DNA of 20,061 bases from the NCBI GenBank assembly GCA_947253625.1, contig CAMYAB010000017.1, forward strand, positions 1 to 20,061. Reading direction: 5' to 3'. The translations under genes and the position numbers were made by a program. The notes under the pieces were generated by a model that was not told where the DNA came from, did not search any database, and was given only the letters and a program-made list of their open reading frames with translations. Of this stretch, positions 1 through 8,306 are shown piece by piece. Position 1 is the first letter of the stretch, and each line of letters starts with the position of its first letter. The DNA comes from an uncultured Porphyromonadaceae bacterium. GTDB taxonomy: Bacteria; Bacteroidota; Bacteroidia; Bacteroidales; Porphyromonadaceae.

Positions 1-5
1 ACTGT

Positions 6-38
6 TCGTCGGCAGCGTCAGATGTGTATAAGAGACAG
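6..38 (+). other. Residual Illumina Nextera (Tn5) read-1 adapter
   Basis: The 33 bases are the standard Nextera read-1 transposase adapter: TCGTCGGCAGCGTC followed by the 19-bp mosaic end AGATGTGTATAAGAGACAG. This is synthetic library sequence, not genome. True genomic sequence begins at about base 39. Bases 1-5 are also probably non-genomic. Confidence 0.97.
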
Positions 39-2016
39 GTAGTATGGTGGGGGTGGAGGAAGGCCGTACCGGTCCAAAAAGGCCCGAGAGGTCCTGGAGG
101 TACTTGGGGGTCAGGTCTAGAAGAAATCGGCTGGGACTACAGATCTCTTGCTGTCCGTGGAGGCGACGAGTGTCGGCGTAGCTGAGGGTGCAGTGCTCTT
201 TTGCACGGGTGATGGCGACATAGAGTAGTCGTCGCTCCTCCTCGATATCCCGTGGGGTCCAACTTCGCTGGCTGGGTATGATCCCCTCCTCTATGCCGGT
301 GCAGAAGACGTGGCGGTACTCCAATCCCTTGGAGGCGTGCATGGTCATGAGTGTGACGCGAGGTGTGCCATCCTCCTGTTTGTCGCGGTCGGTGTAGAGA
401 GCCATCTCTCGGACAAAGTCATCGATGGAGGGGGTCTCACCGGTCTCCTCGACCTGGTTGTCGACGTAGTCGGCTACGGCACTGAGTAGCTCCTCCATAT
501 TGTCCAAGCGACTCTCGGACTCGAGGGATCCGTCTGCATATAGGGTGTCGATGCCTGTTTGCTTGACGACCAAGCGCACCAGTTCATCCGGTGGCAGTTG
601 CTCTTTTTGTGCTGACAGGCTGTCGACCAAGGTGGTGAAGTCTTGGATCTTTTTTAGTGTGCCTCTATTGAGATCATCTGCGAGGAGGTCGGGTCGGAGA
701 GCCACTTGCATGAGCGGAAGTCCGTGTCGCTCTGCCACAGCGACCAGTTTGTCGAATGTCGTCTGCCCTATACCACGAGCCGGGACATTGTAGACTCGGC
801 GAAAGGCTTCGTCGTCTCGGTCGTTGATCATTAGGCGGAGGTAGGCGAGGATATCCTTGATCTCCTTCCGGTCGTAGAAGGAGGTGCCTCCGTAGACCCG
901 ATAGGCGATGCCGGCGTTTCTAAACTGCTCCTCGAGTACTCGGCTCTGGGCATTGGTGCGGTAGAGGATGGCGATCTCTTCCGGAGATACCCCTTTGTGT
1001 ACCAAGCGACGCACCTGTAGAGCAACCATTTCGGCCTCCGCTGTCCCGGAAAAGGCCTTGATGAGGGTTGGCTTTTCGCCTGCCCCGGATACGGCTTCCA
1101 CCTCCTTGGGGATCCGGTATTGGTTTTTCTCGATCAGGCCGTTGGCCAGTCCCACGATGTTGCCGGTGCTTCGGTAGTTTTTGGTGAGCTTGAAGAGCTG
1201 TGCTTGCGGGAAGTGCTTCTGGAAGTTGAGGATGTTGTCCAGTACAGCTCCACGAAACGAGTAGATGCTCTGAGCGTCATCGCCTACGACGGTGACCTCG
1301 GTGCTTGCTCCCTTGAGTCGCCGAATGATTCGGTCTTGGACGAGGTTGGTGTCTTGGTACTCATCGACGAGGATGTGGGTGAATTGGTTTTGCAACACTT
1401 GCATCACCTCTTGGTCATTTTTGAGCAGACGCAGAGTGTTGAGTAGGAGGTCGTCAAAGTCCATAGCGTTGGCACGCTTGCAGCGAGCCTCGTACTCGCT
1501 GTATATTGTCGGGAGCTTGTCCAGCTCTCCTGTGCTGATTTCGCTTGGCGACAGTCCGTCGTTTTTGGCGGACGAGATGATACTTTGTACCGTTGTCGGT
1601 TTGTAGCGCTTGTCGTCCAAGCCCATCTCACGGATGATGACCTTCACGAGGGTGCGTGAGTCGGTGGCATCGTAGATCGTGTAGTCGGAGGTGTAGCCAA
1701 GTCGGTGCCCAAACTGTCTCAGCCATCTTGCAAAAACCGAGTGAAAGGTCCCCATGCGGAGGATCTTGGCCAGCTCGCTACCTACCAGTGTGCCGACTCT
1801 CTGGCGCATCTCTTCGGCTGCTTTGTTGGTAAACGTGAGTGCCAGGATATTGCTTGGGTTCACACCTTGGCTGAGGAGGTAGGCGACCTTGGTGGTGAGC
1901 ACACGGGTCTTGCCGGAGCCGGCTCCGGCAAGGATCAGGCTGTCGCACCCTTGGTGGAGGACGGCTTGTCGTTGCTCATCGTTGAGGGCTTGGAGGAGTT
2001 GCTCTATGGAGGTCAT
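39..2016 (-). CDS. pcrA: UvrD/PcrA-type superfamily 1 DNA helicase, 3' end missing
   Basis: ATP-dependent 3'-5' DNA helicase of the UvrD/PcrA/Rep family, which acts in excision repair, mismatch repair and replication-fork clearance. About 659 codons are readable before the adapter at the left edge. Visible motifs in order: Q-motif LNDEQ (12-16), Walker A GAGSGKT (31-37), FTNKAAEEM, Walker B VDEYQD (217-222), GDDAQSIYSFRG, NYRST, TMHASKGLE, and motif VI YVAITRAKE (from 599) with the arginine finger R604. All core helicase motifs are present. Only the C-terminal tail is missing (family members are usually about 720-780 residues). The start ATG overlaps the uvrA stop as ATGA, so translation is probably coupled. 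UvrD versus PcrA naming is a convention here. The reading frame stays open into the adapter, so the truncation is technical and not a pseudogene. Confidence 0.95.
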
Positions 2017-4850
2017 CGATCTAGTTCCGGCTTGAGGTATTTGGCGGTATAGCCTACATTAGTTTGGGCCATTTCTTCGGGGGTTCCTTCGAATATAATG
2101 TGTCCACCTCCACTGCCACCGTCCGGGCCGATATCGATCAAGTGGTCGGCCACCTTGATGACATCCAGGTTGTGCTCTATGACCACGACCGTATTGCCTC
2201 GGTCGACCAGCTCGTTGAGGATGGAGAGGAGCATCTTGATATCGGCGAAGTGGAGGCCCGTTGTCGGTTCGTCGAGGAAGTAGATGGTCCTGCCGGTGTC
2301 CTTCTTGGCTAGTTCGGAGGCCAGCTTTATCCTTTGGCACTCGCCACCCGACAGGGTGCTTGAGGGCTGTCCCAGCTTGATGTATCCGAGCCCCACGTCT
2401 TGGATCACCTTGATCTTTCGGAGGATGTTGGGGTTGTTTTCAAAAAACTCCACCGCCATGTTGACCGTCATATCCAGTACATCGGCTATTGACTTGCCTC
2501 GGTAGCGTACCTCCAGAGTCTCTCGGTTGTACCGCTTGCCTCGGCAGGTCTCGCAGGGGACATATACATCGGGGAGGAAGTGCATCTCCAGGCGTTTGTA
2601 GCCGTTGCCCTTGCAGGTTTCGCAGCGTCCGCCTTTGACATTAAACGAAAAACGCCCCGGCTTGTACCCCCGTATTTTGCTCTCCGGCATCTCCACAAAT
2701 AGGTTGCGGATGTCGGTAAATACGCCCGTGTAGGTGGCCGGGTTGCTGCGCGGCATGCGTCCTATGGGCGACTGGTCCACTTGGACCACTTTGTCGATAT
2801 GCTCGAGCCCCTCTAGGCGTTCGTAGGGCAGTGGCTCTTGTAGGGATCGGTAGAGGCTTTTGCTGAGGGCCGGGTAGAGGGTGTCGTTGATGTAGGTGGA
2901 CTTTCCGCTACCGCTTACCCCTGTGATGCAGGTGAGGGTGCCGAGTGGTATGGAGAGGGGCTCTCCGTGGAGGTTGTTGCCGGTGGCTCCGATGAGTCGG
3001 AGTGTCTCCCCCGAGCCTTTTCGTCGACACTCGGGTACCGGTATTTTTTCTTCATTCCTTAGGTATTTGGCTGTCAGCGTATCGCTTTGGAGCATCTCCT
3101 CAGGAGTGCCGCTAAAGATCACTCGCCCGCCGTCTCGTCCGGCACCCGGTCCGAGGTCCACGATATAGTCGGCCTGCTCCATCATCTCTCGGTCGTGCTC
3201 GACGATCAGGAGGGAGTTGCCGGCATCTCGCAGTTGCTTCATCGCTTGTATCAGGCGGTCGTTGTCTCTTTGGTGCAGGCCGATACTTGGCTCGTCTAGG
3301 ATGTATAGGACATTGACGAGTCGGCTCCCCAGTTGTGTGGCCAGTCGTATTCGTTGCATCTCTCCGCCCGAGAGACTCCCGGTGGTTCTGTCCAGGGTGA
3401 GGTAGTCCAGCCCCACCTCCAGCAAAAATCGGAGTCTGTCGTTGATCTCTTTGCAGATCTCGTGGGCTACGATTTGGCGTTTGGGATCCACTAGGGAGGG
3501 GGCTTGCTCGATCCACTTGAGGAGCCGGGGCAGTGGCAGTCGACTGACGTCGGCAATATCCTTCCCTCCGATCCTAAAGGCCAGAGCCTCCTCCTTTAGT
3601 CGTTTGCCATGACAGTGCGGGCAGGTCGTGTAGGTGCTAAATTGTTCAGCCCACCGCCTGGCCTTTACCGAGTCATCGTCCTCAGATAGCTTGTTGAGGT
3701 AGTTGCTCAGTCCATCGTACGGCAGTAGACGCACCCACTCATCTCCGGCACTCAGTCGTATCTTCAGTGGATAGTCGGCACCACCGAGGAGGTCATCCAT
3801 CAGCTCTTCCGGGTACTCGCTTATGGGCTGGTCAATGGTGTAGCCGTGGTGCTCGGTGATCGCCATCAGTTGGTAAAAGATCATCCCTTTCTTGAACGCA
3901 CCCAGGGGTGCCAAGGCCCCCTCTCGGATGCTCAGTGAGTCATCCGGTATGATGCGACTCATGTCCGGCGTCGGTACCATACCCAGCCCCTTGCACTTGG
4001 GGCAGGAGCCCTTGGGGGAGTTGAACGAAAAAGTGTGCGGTGCCGGCTCTTCAAAGCTCATCCCCGTCTCCTCGTCCATCAAGCTTTTGCTAAAGTACCT
4101 GGCCTCCTTGGCATCCGGATCCCATATCAGGATCAGGTCCTTGCCCATCTTGAGTGCGGTCCTCAGGGTCTCTCGTATCCGCTGGTCATCCTCGGGGCGC
4201 ACGCGGAGCTTGTCGATCACGACCTCCACTCGGTGGGTGCGGTATCTGGAGAGAGCCATGCCGGGGGTGAGGGGGAGGAGGTCGCCGTCGACACGTACTT
4301 GAGTGTACCCTTTTCGGCGGAGGTTCTCGAGGAGCTCGCGGTAGTGTCCTTTGCGGTCTCGGACCACCGGAGCCAGTACATAGATGCGTCGCCCCATGTA
4401 GGCTTTGACGATCGTATCGAGTATCTGCTCCTTTGTGTAGCGGACCATAGCCTTGCCGGAGGAGGGAGAGTAGGCGGTGGCTGTACGGGCATAGAGCAGG
4501 CGCAAAAAGTCGTACACCTCTGTCGTGGTGCCGACGGTACTGCGGGGGTTGCCCGAGGTGGTCTTTTGCTCGATGGAGATGACCGGAGAGAGGCCGGTGA
4601 TCTGGTCCACATCCGGTCGTTCGATCCCGCCCAAAAAACCACGTGCGTAGCTGGAGAAAGTCTCAATGTACCGCCGATTGCCCTCAGCGTAAATGGTGTC
4701 AAAGGCAAGCGAGGACTTCCCGCTGCCACTCAGTCCGGTCACGACACACAGGGTGTTTCGTGGTATGGATAGGCTGATATTCTTGAGGTTGTGCTCACGC
4801 GCACCCTCTACACGGATCTCGCCACCTTGCTCTAGCTTGTTTGCGCTCAT
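2013..4850 (-). CDS. uvrA: Excinuclease ABC subunit A (UvrA)
   Basis: Damage-recognition ATPase of nucleotide excision repair, which loads UvrB onto lesions. The protein is about 945 residues, normal for UvrA. Numbering from M at 4850: first Walker A GLSGSGKSS (39-47), zinc-module cysteine pairs C283/C286 and C410/C413, first ABC signature LSGGEMQR (about 491) followed by ILDEPSIGLH, second Walker A GVSGSGKST (644-652), second zinc finger C743/C746 with C766/C769, and second signature LSGGECQR with FLDEPTTGLH. An in-frame ATG at 4868 would add six residues. I prefer 4850 because GGAGAG lies 9 nt upstream of it, and because the promoter's -7 box (4876-4883) puts the transcription start only a few bases before 4868. 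The stop overlaps the helicase ATG. Confidence 0.97.
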   Translation of the reverse strand: MSANKLEQGGEIRVEGAREHNLKNISLSIPRNTLCVVTGLSGSGKSSLAFDTIYAEGNRRYIETFSSYARGFLGGIERPDVDQITGLSPVISIEQKTTSGNPRSTVGTTTEVYDFLRLLYARTATAYSPSSGKAMVRYTKEQILDTIVKAYMGRRIYVLAPVVRDRKGHYRELLENLRRKGYTQVRVDGDLLPLTPGMALSRYRTHRVEVVIDKLRVRPEDDQRIRETLRTALKMGKDLILIWDPDAKEARYFSKSLMDEETGMSFEEPAPHTFSFNSPKGSCPKCKGLGMVPTPDMSRIIPDDSLSIREGALAPLGAFKKGMIFYQLMAITEHHGYTIDQPISEYPEELMDDLLGGADYPLKIRLSAGDEWVRLLPYDGLSNYLNKLSEDDDSVKARRWAEQFSTYTTCPHCHGKRLKEEALAFRIGGKDIADVSRLPLPRLLKWIEQAPSLVDPKRQIVAHEICKEINDRLRFLLEVGLDYLTLDRTTGSLSGGEMQRIRLATQLGSRLVNVLYILDEPSIGLHQRDNDRLIQAMKQLRDAGNSLLIVEHDREMMEQADYIVDLGPGAGRDGGRVIFSGTPEEMLQSDTLTAKYLRNEEKIPVPECRRKGSGETLRLIGATGNNLHGEPLSIPLGTLTCITGVSGSGKSTYINDTLYPALSKSLYRSLQEPLPYERLEGLEHIDKVVQVDQSPIGRMPRSNPATYTGVFTDIRNLFVEMPESKIRGYKPGRFSFNVKGGRCETCKGNGYKRLEMHFLPDVYVPCETCRGKRYNRETLEVRYRGKSIADVLDMTVNMAVEFFENNPNILRKIKVIQDVGLGYIKLGQPSSTLSGGECQRIKLASELAKKDTGRTIYFLDEPTTGLHFADIKMLLSILNELVDRGNTVVVIEHNLDVIKVADHLIDIGPDGGSGGGHIIFEGTPEEMAQTNVGYTAKYLKPELDR

Positions 4851-4875
4851 TGCTGTTTGCTCTCCCATTATCTCG

Positions 4876-4883
4876 CAAAGGTA
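4876..4883 (-). promoter_or_regulatory. Bacteroidetes -7 promoter element for uvrA
   Basis: TACCTTTG on the minus strand matches the Bacteroidetes housekeeping -7 consensus TAnnTTTG. It would start transcription at about 4870. No clear -33 TTTG at the usual 19-21 nt spacing was found. The position makes ATG 4868 effectively leaderless and gives ATG 4850 a leader of about 20 nt carrying GGAGAG. Confidence 0.6.
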
Positions 4884-4995
4884 CCAAAAGAATGGGGAAT
4901 GGATCGGGGAAAAACTTCCCGCCCCCGCCTCTCCTACGGCTGGTGCACACGGTATCGACCTCCGGTGTCCGACCGACCTTTGGTGGAGGACTGTC

Positions 4996-5718
4996 TCAGC
5001 AGGTCCTGAGCTGGGTCAGCAGTGGTGGCACTTCGTCCAGGTGCCCAACCTCGTAGATGGGGGCTCGGAGTGTCTGCAGGGTGGGGCGTGGCAGTTTGGC
5101 AGGGTTGTACCAGATTGCCGGTACTCCTGCGTTTTGGGCTCCGATGATGTCGGCATCCCAGCTGTCTCCGATCAGGATCACCTCCGAGGGTCGGGTATGG
5201 CTCACGGAGAAGGCGTAGGCAAAAAACTCCTTCTTGGGTTTGTTGGCCTGCGCATCTTCGCTCAGTACTGTGGCATCAATGTAGGGTAGGATGCCGGCAC
5301 TCTCCATCTTGCGCGTCTGGACCTCTCGGAATCCATTGGAGACGATCACGATCCGGTAGAGTGGCTTGAGTGCTTGGAGGAGCTGCAGGGCCCCGGGCAT
5401 TAGCTTTTTTTTCTCCGACGAGCGTCTCAAAAACTCCTCGTTGATCTTGAGGATCTGCTCGTCGGTCAGCTTGCCGAGCCGAGGCTCCAGAGGTTCTCTG
5501 AACCTCCGGAGTGTCAGCTCCTGCTTGGTGATCGTCCCCTCTCGGTAGAGGGCCCAGAGTCGATCGTTGTGTGGGCGATAGACCTCGAAAAAGGAGTCAA
5601 AGCTCCCCGCCCGGTCAGCCCATTTGTGGTGCCGGTACACCTCCTCTAGGCTGTCACGGTTGTTGTCCTGGGTAGCCCAGAGTGTGTCGTCGAGGTCGAT
5701 GAAGACCGTCCGAATCAC
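4996..5718 (-). CDS. HAD-superfamily hydrolase, YjjG/YfnB-like nucleotidase
   Basis: Predicted 240-residue cytoplasmic phosphatase. Haloacid-dehalogenase motifs are complete: motif I DLDDT (8-12, nucleophile D8 and acid/base D10), motif II SNG (127-129), motif III K160 in NKPKKEFF, and motif IV GDSWDAD (184-190). A helical cap between residues 15 and 110 gives the subfamily IA layout. The order and spacing resemble the YjjG/YfnB group, which removes phosphate from non-canonical pyrimidine nucleoside monophosphates (house-cleaning). The substrate is inferred from family likeness only. The start is GTG, read in the GTGA overlap with the preceding lipoprotein stop, with GGTGGAG just upstream. 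An ATG at 5760 would add 14 residues inside the neighbouring gene and put extra sequence before the HAD fold, so I reject it. Confidence 0.88.
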   Translation of the reverse strand: MIRTVFIDLDDTLWATQDNNRDSLEEVYRHHKWADRAGSFDSFFEVYRPHNDRLWALYREGTITKQELTLRRFREPLEPRLGKLTDEQILKINEEFLRRSSEKKKLMPGALQLLQALKPLYRIVIVSNGFREVQTRKMESAGILPYIDATVLSEDAQANKPKKEFFAYAFSVSHTRPSEVILIGDSWDADIIGAQNAGVPAIWYNPAKLPRPTLQTLRAPIYEVGHLDEVPPLLTQLRTC

Positions 5719-6605
5719 TTCGGCTCCACCTCTATGACCAGGTACCGTCCTTTGCTCCAAAAAGCCTCCGGATCCAGGATTTTCAGTGTTTTGTTGCCTT
5801 CCTTGTCGGTGTCCATGCGGTACGAGCTCTTGGGGTGATCCGTCCGGAGTCGTGCACGTGGAGCAAATAGGGCGATGGAGGTGACGTTGCGGATGTCGAT
5901 GGTGAGGAAGTAATCTTTGTTGAAGCCCTCCGGCAACACCTTTACGCTACTAAACAGTCCACCGCCTGCAAGGATCTTTTGGCTCTTCAGCTCCTCTTGG
6001 GTACCAAAGCAGTAGTGTGCAGTGTAGAGTGCGGCCTCTTGCTTGGCGAGACGCTGGTCTTGGAGCTGGATGGTGGTCTCGTGTGCCTTTTGGTTCTCCT
6101 CCAGGTCACCGATGAGGCTGTCTTGCTTGGCCACACGTGCTGTCAGTCCGCCGAGCTGAGCTTGGAGGGCTTGGATGGTGTCCTCTTTCTCCTTGAGTTG
6201 AGCTTGGAGGGTGTTGAGCTTTTTGGTGAGTGACTTGATGTTGATATTGCGCTCTTTCAGTAGCTTTTCTTGCGCACTGATCTTGTCTCTGTTTTCTTGC
6301 AGCGACTTGCCTAGGACCTCTATCTGACCGAGGATGCGGTCGCGCTCCGATGCCGAAAGCTCACCTGTGGTGGCACCGACCTCCACCATTCGCTCGGCCT
6401 GTGTGAGCTCGTAGAGGTTGCTCTCCACATCGTTGATGAGGTTGAGGGCTTCGTTGAGGTTTTGTTCGTTTTGTGCTTTTTCTTGCAGGAGTTGCTCGTA
6501 CTTGTTGCGGAGCTCTTGTTTGCTTTCGCCTCCATCACACCCTGCTGTGCCGAGTAGTAGGAGTGAAGTGGCCGTAATGGTGAGTAGTATACCTATTTTT
6601 CTCAT
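5715..6605 (-). CDS. Coiled-coil lipoprotein of a Bacteroidales-conserved type
   Basis: 296 residues. The N-terminus is a lipoprotein signal, MRKIGILLTITATSLLLLGTAG, with predicted lipidated Cys23. From about residue 28 to 190 the sequence is rich in Glu, Gln, Lys and Leu with heptad-like spacing and repeated LQAQL-type segments, so a long coiled coil is likely. The C-terminal 100 residues form a compact, probably beta-rich domain (FGTQEELKSQKIL, FNKDYFLTIDIRNV, LRTDHPKSSYRM). I recall similar Bacteroidales proteins with this coiled coil plus a KDYF..ID domain, but know no function for them. It sits 18 nt after rsmI, and its stop overlaps the nucleotidase GTG start. AAGGA lies about 11 nt before the ATG. 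It is probably an envelope protein tethered by lipid. Confidence 0.87.
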   Translation of the reverse strand: MRKIGILLTITATSLLLLGTAGCDGGESKQELRNKYEQLLQEKAQNEQNLNEALNLINDVESNLYELTQAERMVEVGATTGELSASERDRILGQIEVLGKSLQENRDKISAQEKLLKERNINIKSLTKKLNTLQAQLKEKEDTIQALQAQLGGLTARVAKQDSLIGDLEENQKAHETTIQLQDQRLAKQEAALYTAHYCFGTQEELKSQKILAGGGLFSSVKVLPEGFNKDYFLTIDIRNVTSIALFAPRARLRTDHPKSSYRMDTDKEGNKTLKILDPEAFWSKGRYLVIEVEPK

Positions 6606-6623
6606 GATTTTGCAGTCCTTTGT

Positions 6624-7340
6624 TTATTCAGGCTTGTATTTGTTTTTGTGACTTTTTTCGACCTTGGGGCTTGGGGCTATCAGGACGACCAGTTCGCCCA
6701 AGGGTTTGTTTTTCTCAAAGAAGGCTTTCAGCTCGCTTGCCGTGCCTCTGTGGTACTGCTCATGCAGTTTGGTGATCTCCCGTGCGACCACCACGGTGCG
6801 CGCTTGGTCATCGAGCAAGGTCTCCAGCTCCTCGAGGAGCTTGATCAGTCGGTTGGGAGATTCGTAGAGGATAGAGGTCATCTCTCGGTCGTTGAGTGCG
6901 AGGATGCGGGATTGGCGTCCTTTTTTGTTGGGCAAAAAGCCCTCAAAGCAAAAGCGCTCACACGGTAGTCCGGAGGCCACCAGAGCCGGCACAAACGCTG
7001 TAGGGCCGGGCAGGCAGGTGACCGCCACGCCGGCATCCAGGCACGCACGCACCAAGAGGTAGCCTGGGTCCGATATCCCGGGCGTGCCGGCATCGGTGAT
7101 CAGGCAGGCACTCAGCCCACCCGACAGTTGCTCCACCAGTCCGTCGACCACTCGGTGCTCGTTGTGCATGTGGTAGCAGGTGAGCGGGGTACGGATCTCG
7201 TAGGCTTGGAGGAGTTTTTGGGAGGTGCGGGTGTCCTCTGCTAGGATCAGGTCGGCCTCTGCGAGTGCTCTCAGAGACCGTCCGGTGATATCCTCCAGGT
7301 TGCCGATGGGGGTGGGTACTATGGTCAGCAGACCGGGCAT
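6624..7340 (-). CDS. rsmI: 16S rRNA (cytidine(1402)-2'-O)-methyltransferase RsmI
   Basis: SAM-dependent tetrapyrrole-methylase-fold enzyme that 2'-O-methylates C1402 in the ribosomal decoding centre. Family hallmarks: PTPIGNLEDIT (9-19), AEDTRTS (34-40), TDAGTPGISDPG (82-93), and LPGPTAFVPALVASGL followed by FEGFLPNKKGR (133-142). Its 238 residues are shorter than E. coli RsmI (about 286). The missing part is the C-terminal extension, as is usual in Bacteroidetes. The lysine-rich C-terminus (KVEKSHKNKYK) may contact RNA. It begins 7 nt after the preceding gene's stop with no Shine-Dalgarno sequence, so it depends on the promoter at 7963-7994. Confidence 0.95.
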   Translation of the reverse strand: MPGLLTIVPTPIGNLEDITGRSLRALAEADLILAEDTRTSQKLLQAYEIRTPLTCYHMHNEHRVVDGLVEQLSGGLSACLITDAGTPGISDPGYLLVRACLDAGVAVTCLPGPTAFVPALVASGLPCERFCFEGFLPNKKGRQSRILALNDREMTSILYESPNRLIKLLEELETLLDDQARTVVVAREITKLHEQYHRGTASELKAFFEKNKPLGELVVLIAPSPKVEKSHKNKYKPE

Positions 7341-7347
7341 GGGGGGA

Positions 7348-7908
7348 TTAGCAGACCTCGGTCAGGTGGTTTTCGACAAAGGCGACAAAGCCCTTGACAT
7401 TTTCGTTGTCCCGGTCCATCCGGAGGGTATCGTACAGGTAGCTGTAGAGTTGTCGCTTGCTACTCATCTTTTCCAGCTCCTCCAGGGCTATGCGTAGGAG
7501 GCCTTGATTGCCTGCAAAAAGCTCATTGGCGTAAAAAAAGGATTCCGCCAGTGAGAGTTGGCCGACGACGGACACCTTTATGGGGTGCTCCTCCGGTGTC
7601 TGCTCGCTTTTCTGCTCCTTCACGGGAGTGACTGTGGCATCATGTATTGCGGTAAAGTCGTCCAGACCGAGAGCATCGTCCGTCAGATCGAGTGTCGGTT
7701 TGTCGGACAGATCGGAGTGGGTGTCGATACCGAGATCGGCCGAGCGACCATCAGGGGTACTCGAGGTGCTCTTTTGCTCCAGCTTCTCGATCAGGATACG
7801 GAGTTCCTCCACGTCATGGCGTAGCTGAGTCAGGCCGGTATTCAGCGAGGCATAGCTTGCTTTTAGGCTTTCGATGAGTTGTTCCGATTGACTATAGTTT
7901 TCGTCCAT
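7348..7908 (-). CDS. Conserved hypothetical protein, N-terminal coiled coil and acidic linker
   Basis: 186 residues from MDENYSQSEQ. Residues 1-50 are predicted coiled coil (LIESLKASYASL, LRHDVEELRILIEKLEQK). Residues 50-115 are low-complexity and acidic, rich in Ser, Thr and Asp. The last 75 residues form a helical domain (LSLAESFFYANELFAGNQ, ALEELEKM, NENVKGFVAFVENHL). That domain resembles a Bacteroidetes family of unknown function with an F-x-RRELF-like segment and a C-terminal FIEIVERRF-like ending; the likeness is recalled, not searched. There is no signal peptide, so it is probably cytoplasmic. An upstream in-frame ATG at 7965 overlaps the promoter and is unlikely. It is the first gene of the unit containing rsmI. 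Confidence 0.8.
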   Translation of the reverse strand: MDENYSQSEQLIESLKASYASLNTGLTQLRHDVEELRILIEKLEQKSTSSTPDGRSADLGIDTHSDLSDKPTLDLTDDALGLDDFTAIHDATVTPVKEQKSEQTPEEHPIKVSVVGQLSLAESFFYANELFAGNQGLLRIALEELEKMSSKRQLYSYLYDTLRMDRDNENVKGFVAFVENHLTEVC

Positions 7909-7962
7909 ATAGTAATGTGTGCGAGGTGTTATTGGGTTGCCACGTTGTCGCAAAGTATGGTA

Positions 7963-7994
7963 CAAAATTACCTCTTTGTGCGGACTATCCCAAA
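7963..7994 (-). promoter_or_regulatory. Bacteroidetes promoter for the hypothetical gene-rsmI-lipoprotein-nucleotidase unit
   Basis: On the minus strand a -33 TTTG (7991-7994) and a -7 TAATTTTG (7963-7970) are separated by exactly 20 nt, matching the Bacteroidetes consensus in both sequence and spacing. The predicted leader to the ATG at 7908 is about 50 nt. Confidence 0.72.
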
Positions 7995-8014
7995 AAAGTG
8001 GGTGTGTCGGGGTG

Positions 8015-8101
8015 CCTTCTATCCGTCTAAGCGATTGCTTCTGTCCGTGAAACCTTTTGCTTCTATCCGTGAAAAGTTTCGCTTCTATCCGTGAAACTCA
8101 A
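8015..8101 (+). repeat. Intergenic 22-bp tandem repeat block, copy A
   Basis: Four units at a 22-nt period begin at 8015, 8037, 8059 and 8081. The core is TTCTATCCGTGAAA (TTCTGTCCGTGAAA in unit 2; unit 1 diverges after CCGT) followed by 8 variable bases. Bases 8039-8101 are identical to 19482-19544 in copy B. Similarity resumes further on: CCCAAAAAGG near 8133, and 8158-8176 matches 19626-19644 at 17 of 19 positions. The repeated element is therefore at least about 160 bp. It lies in non-coding DNA just upstream of the rsmI-unit promoter. Confidence 0.9.
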
Positions 8102-8174
8102 CGTCCTGTATAAGTACCTGATTATCAATATTCCCAAAAAGGTGTTTCTTAGTCCCATTTGCCGACCTGCTTTG

Positions 8175-8192
8175 CGACCCCTGTCGGGGTCG
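8175..8192. other. Perfect 7-bp hairpin in the distal part of repeat copy A
   Basis: CGACCCC and GGGGTCG pair around the loop TGTC. It directly follows the 19-base segment shared with copy B. There is no T-run after it, so it is not an obvious terminator. Confidence 0.5.
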
Positions 8193-8251
8193 TGAGATCA
8201 CCGATTCTATTGGTGGATCCGATGGGGAAGCCATGGACCTATAGATAACGA

Positions 8252-8306
8252 CACCCCCATGCTTTTCCCTGTCTGTAATGAGGTGAGGGAGGGTTGCATG
8301 GGGGTG
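8252..8306. terminator. Hairpin downstream of the SusCD operon
   Basis: The arms CACCCCCATGC (8252-8262) and GCATGGGGGTG (8296-8306) are perfectly complementary over 11 bp. An inner TCCCT/AGGGA stem lies at 8266-8270 and 8286-8290. It is 45 nt beyond the stop of the last gene of the minus-strand operon, so it probably ends that transcript. However, the T-run (CTTTTTCG) is on the plus-strand side, the better orientation for a plus-strand transcript coming out of the repeat. Confidence 0.6.

Noticed and set aside
4035..4772. 245-residue plus-strand open frame
   Set aside because: Antisense to uvrA, with no recognisable domain and no start signals.
4884..4995. Possible terminator between the nucleotidase and uvrA
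   Set aside because: Only weak, interrupted complementarity (CCTCC...GGAGG and ACACGG...CCGGTGT) is seen, without a T-run on the minus strand.
4693..5289. 198-residue plus-strand open frame spanning the uvrA upstream region
   Set aside because: It overlaps the opposite-strand ends of uvrA and the nucleotidase gene and contains the uvrA promoter in reverse. It is not protein-like.
7879..8094. 71-residue plus-strand open frame
   Set aside because: It crosses the rsmI-unit promoter and ends inside the 22-bp repeats. The translation reflects the repeat units.
8015..8101. Possible CRISPR array
   Set aside because: The period is 22 nt with only about 8 variable bases per unit, much too short for spacers. 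The variable parts are shared between copies A and B, and there are no cas genes.
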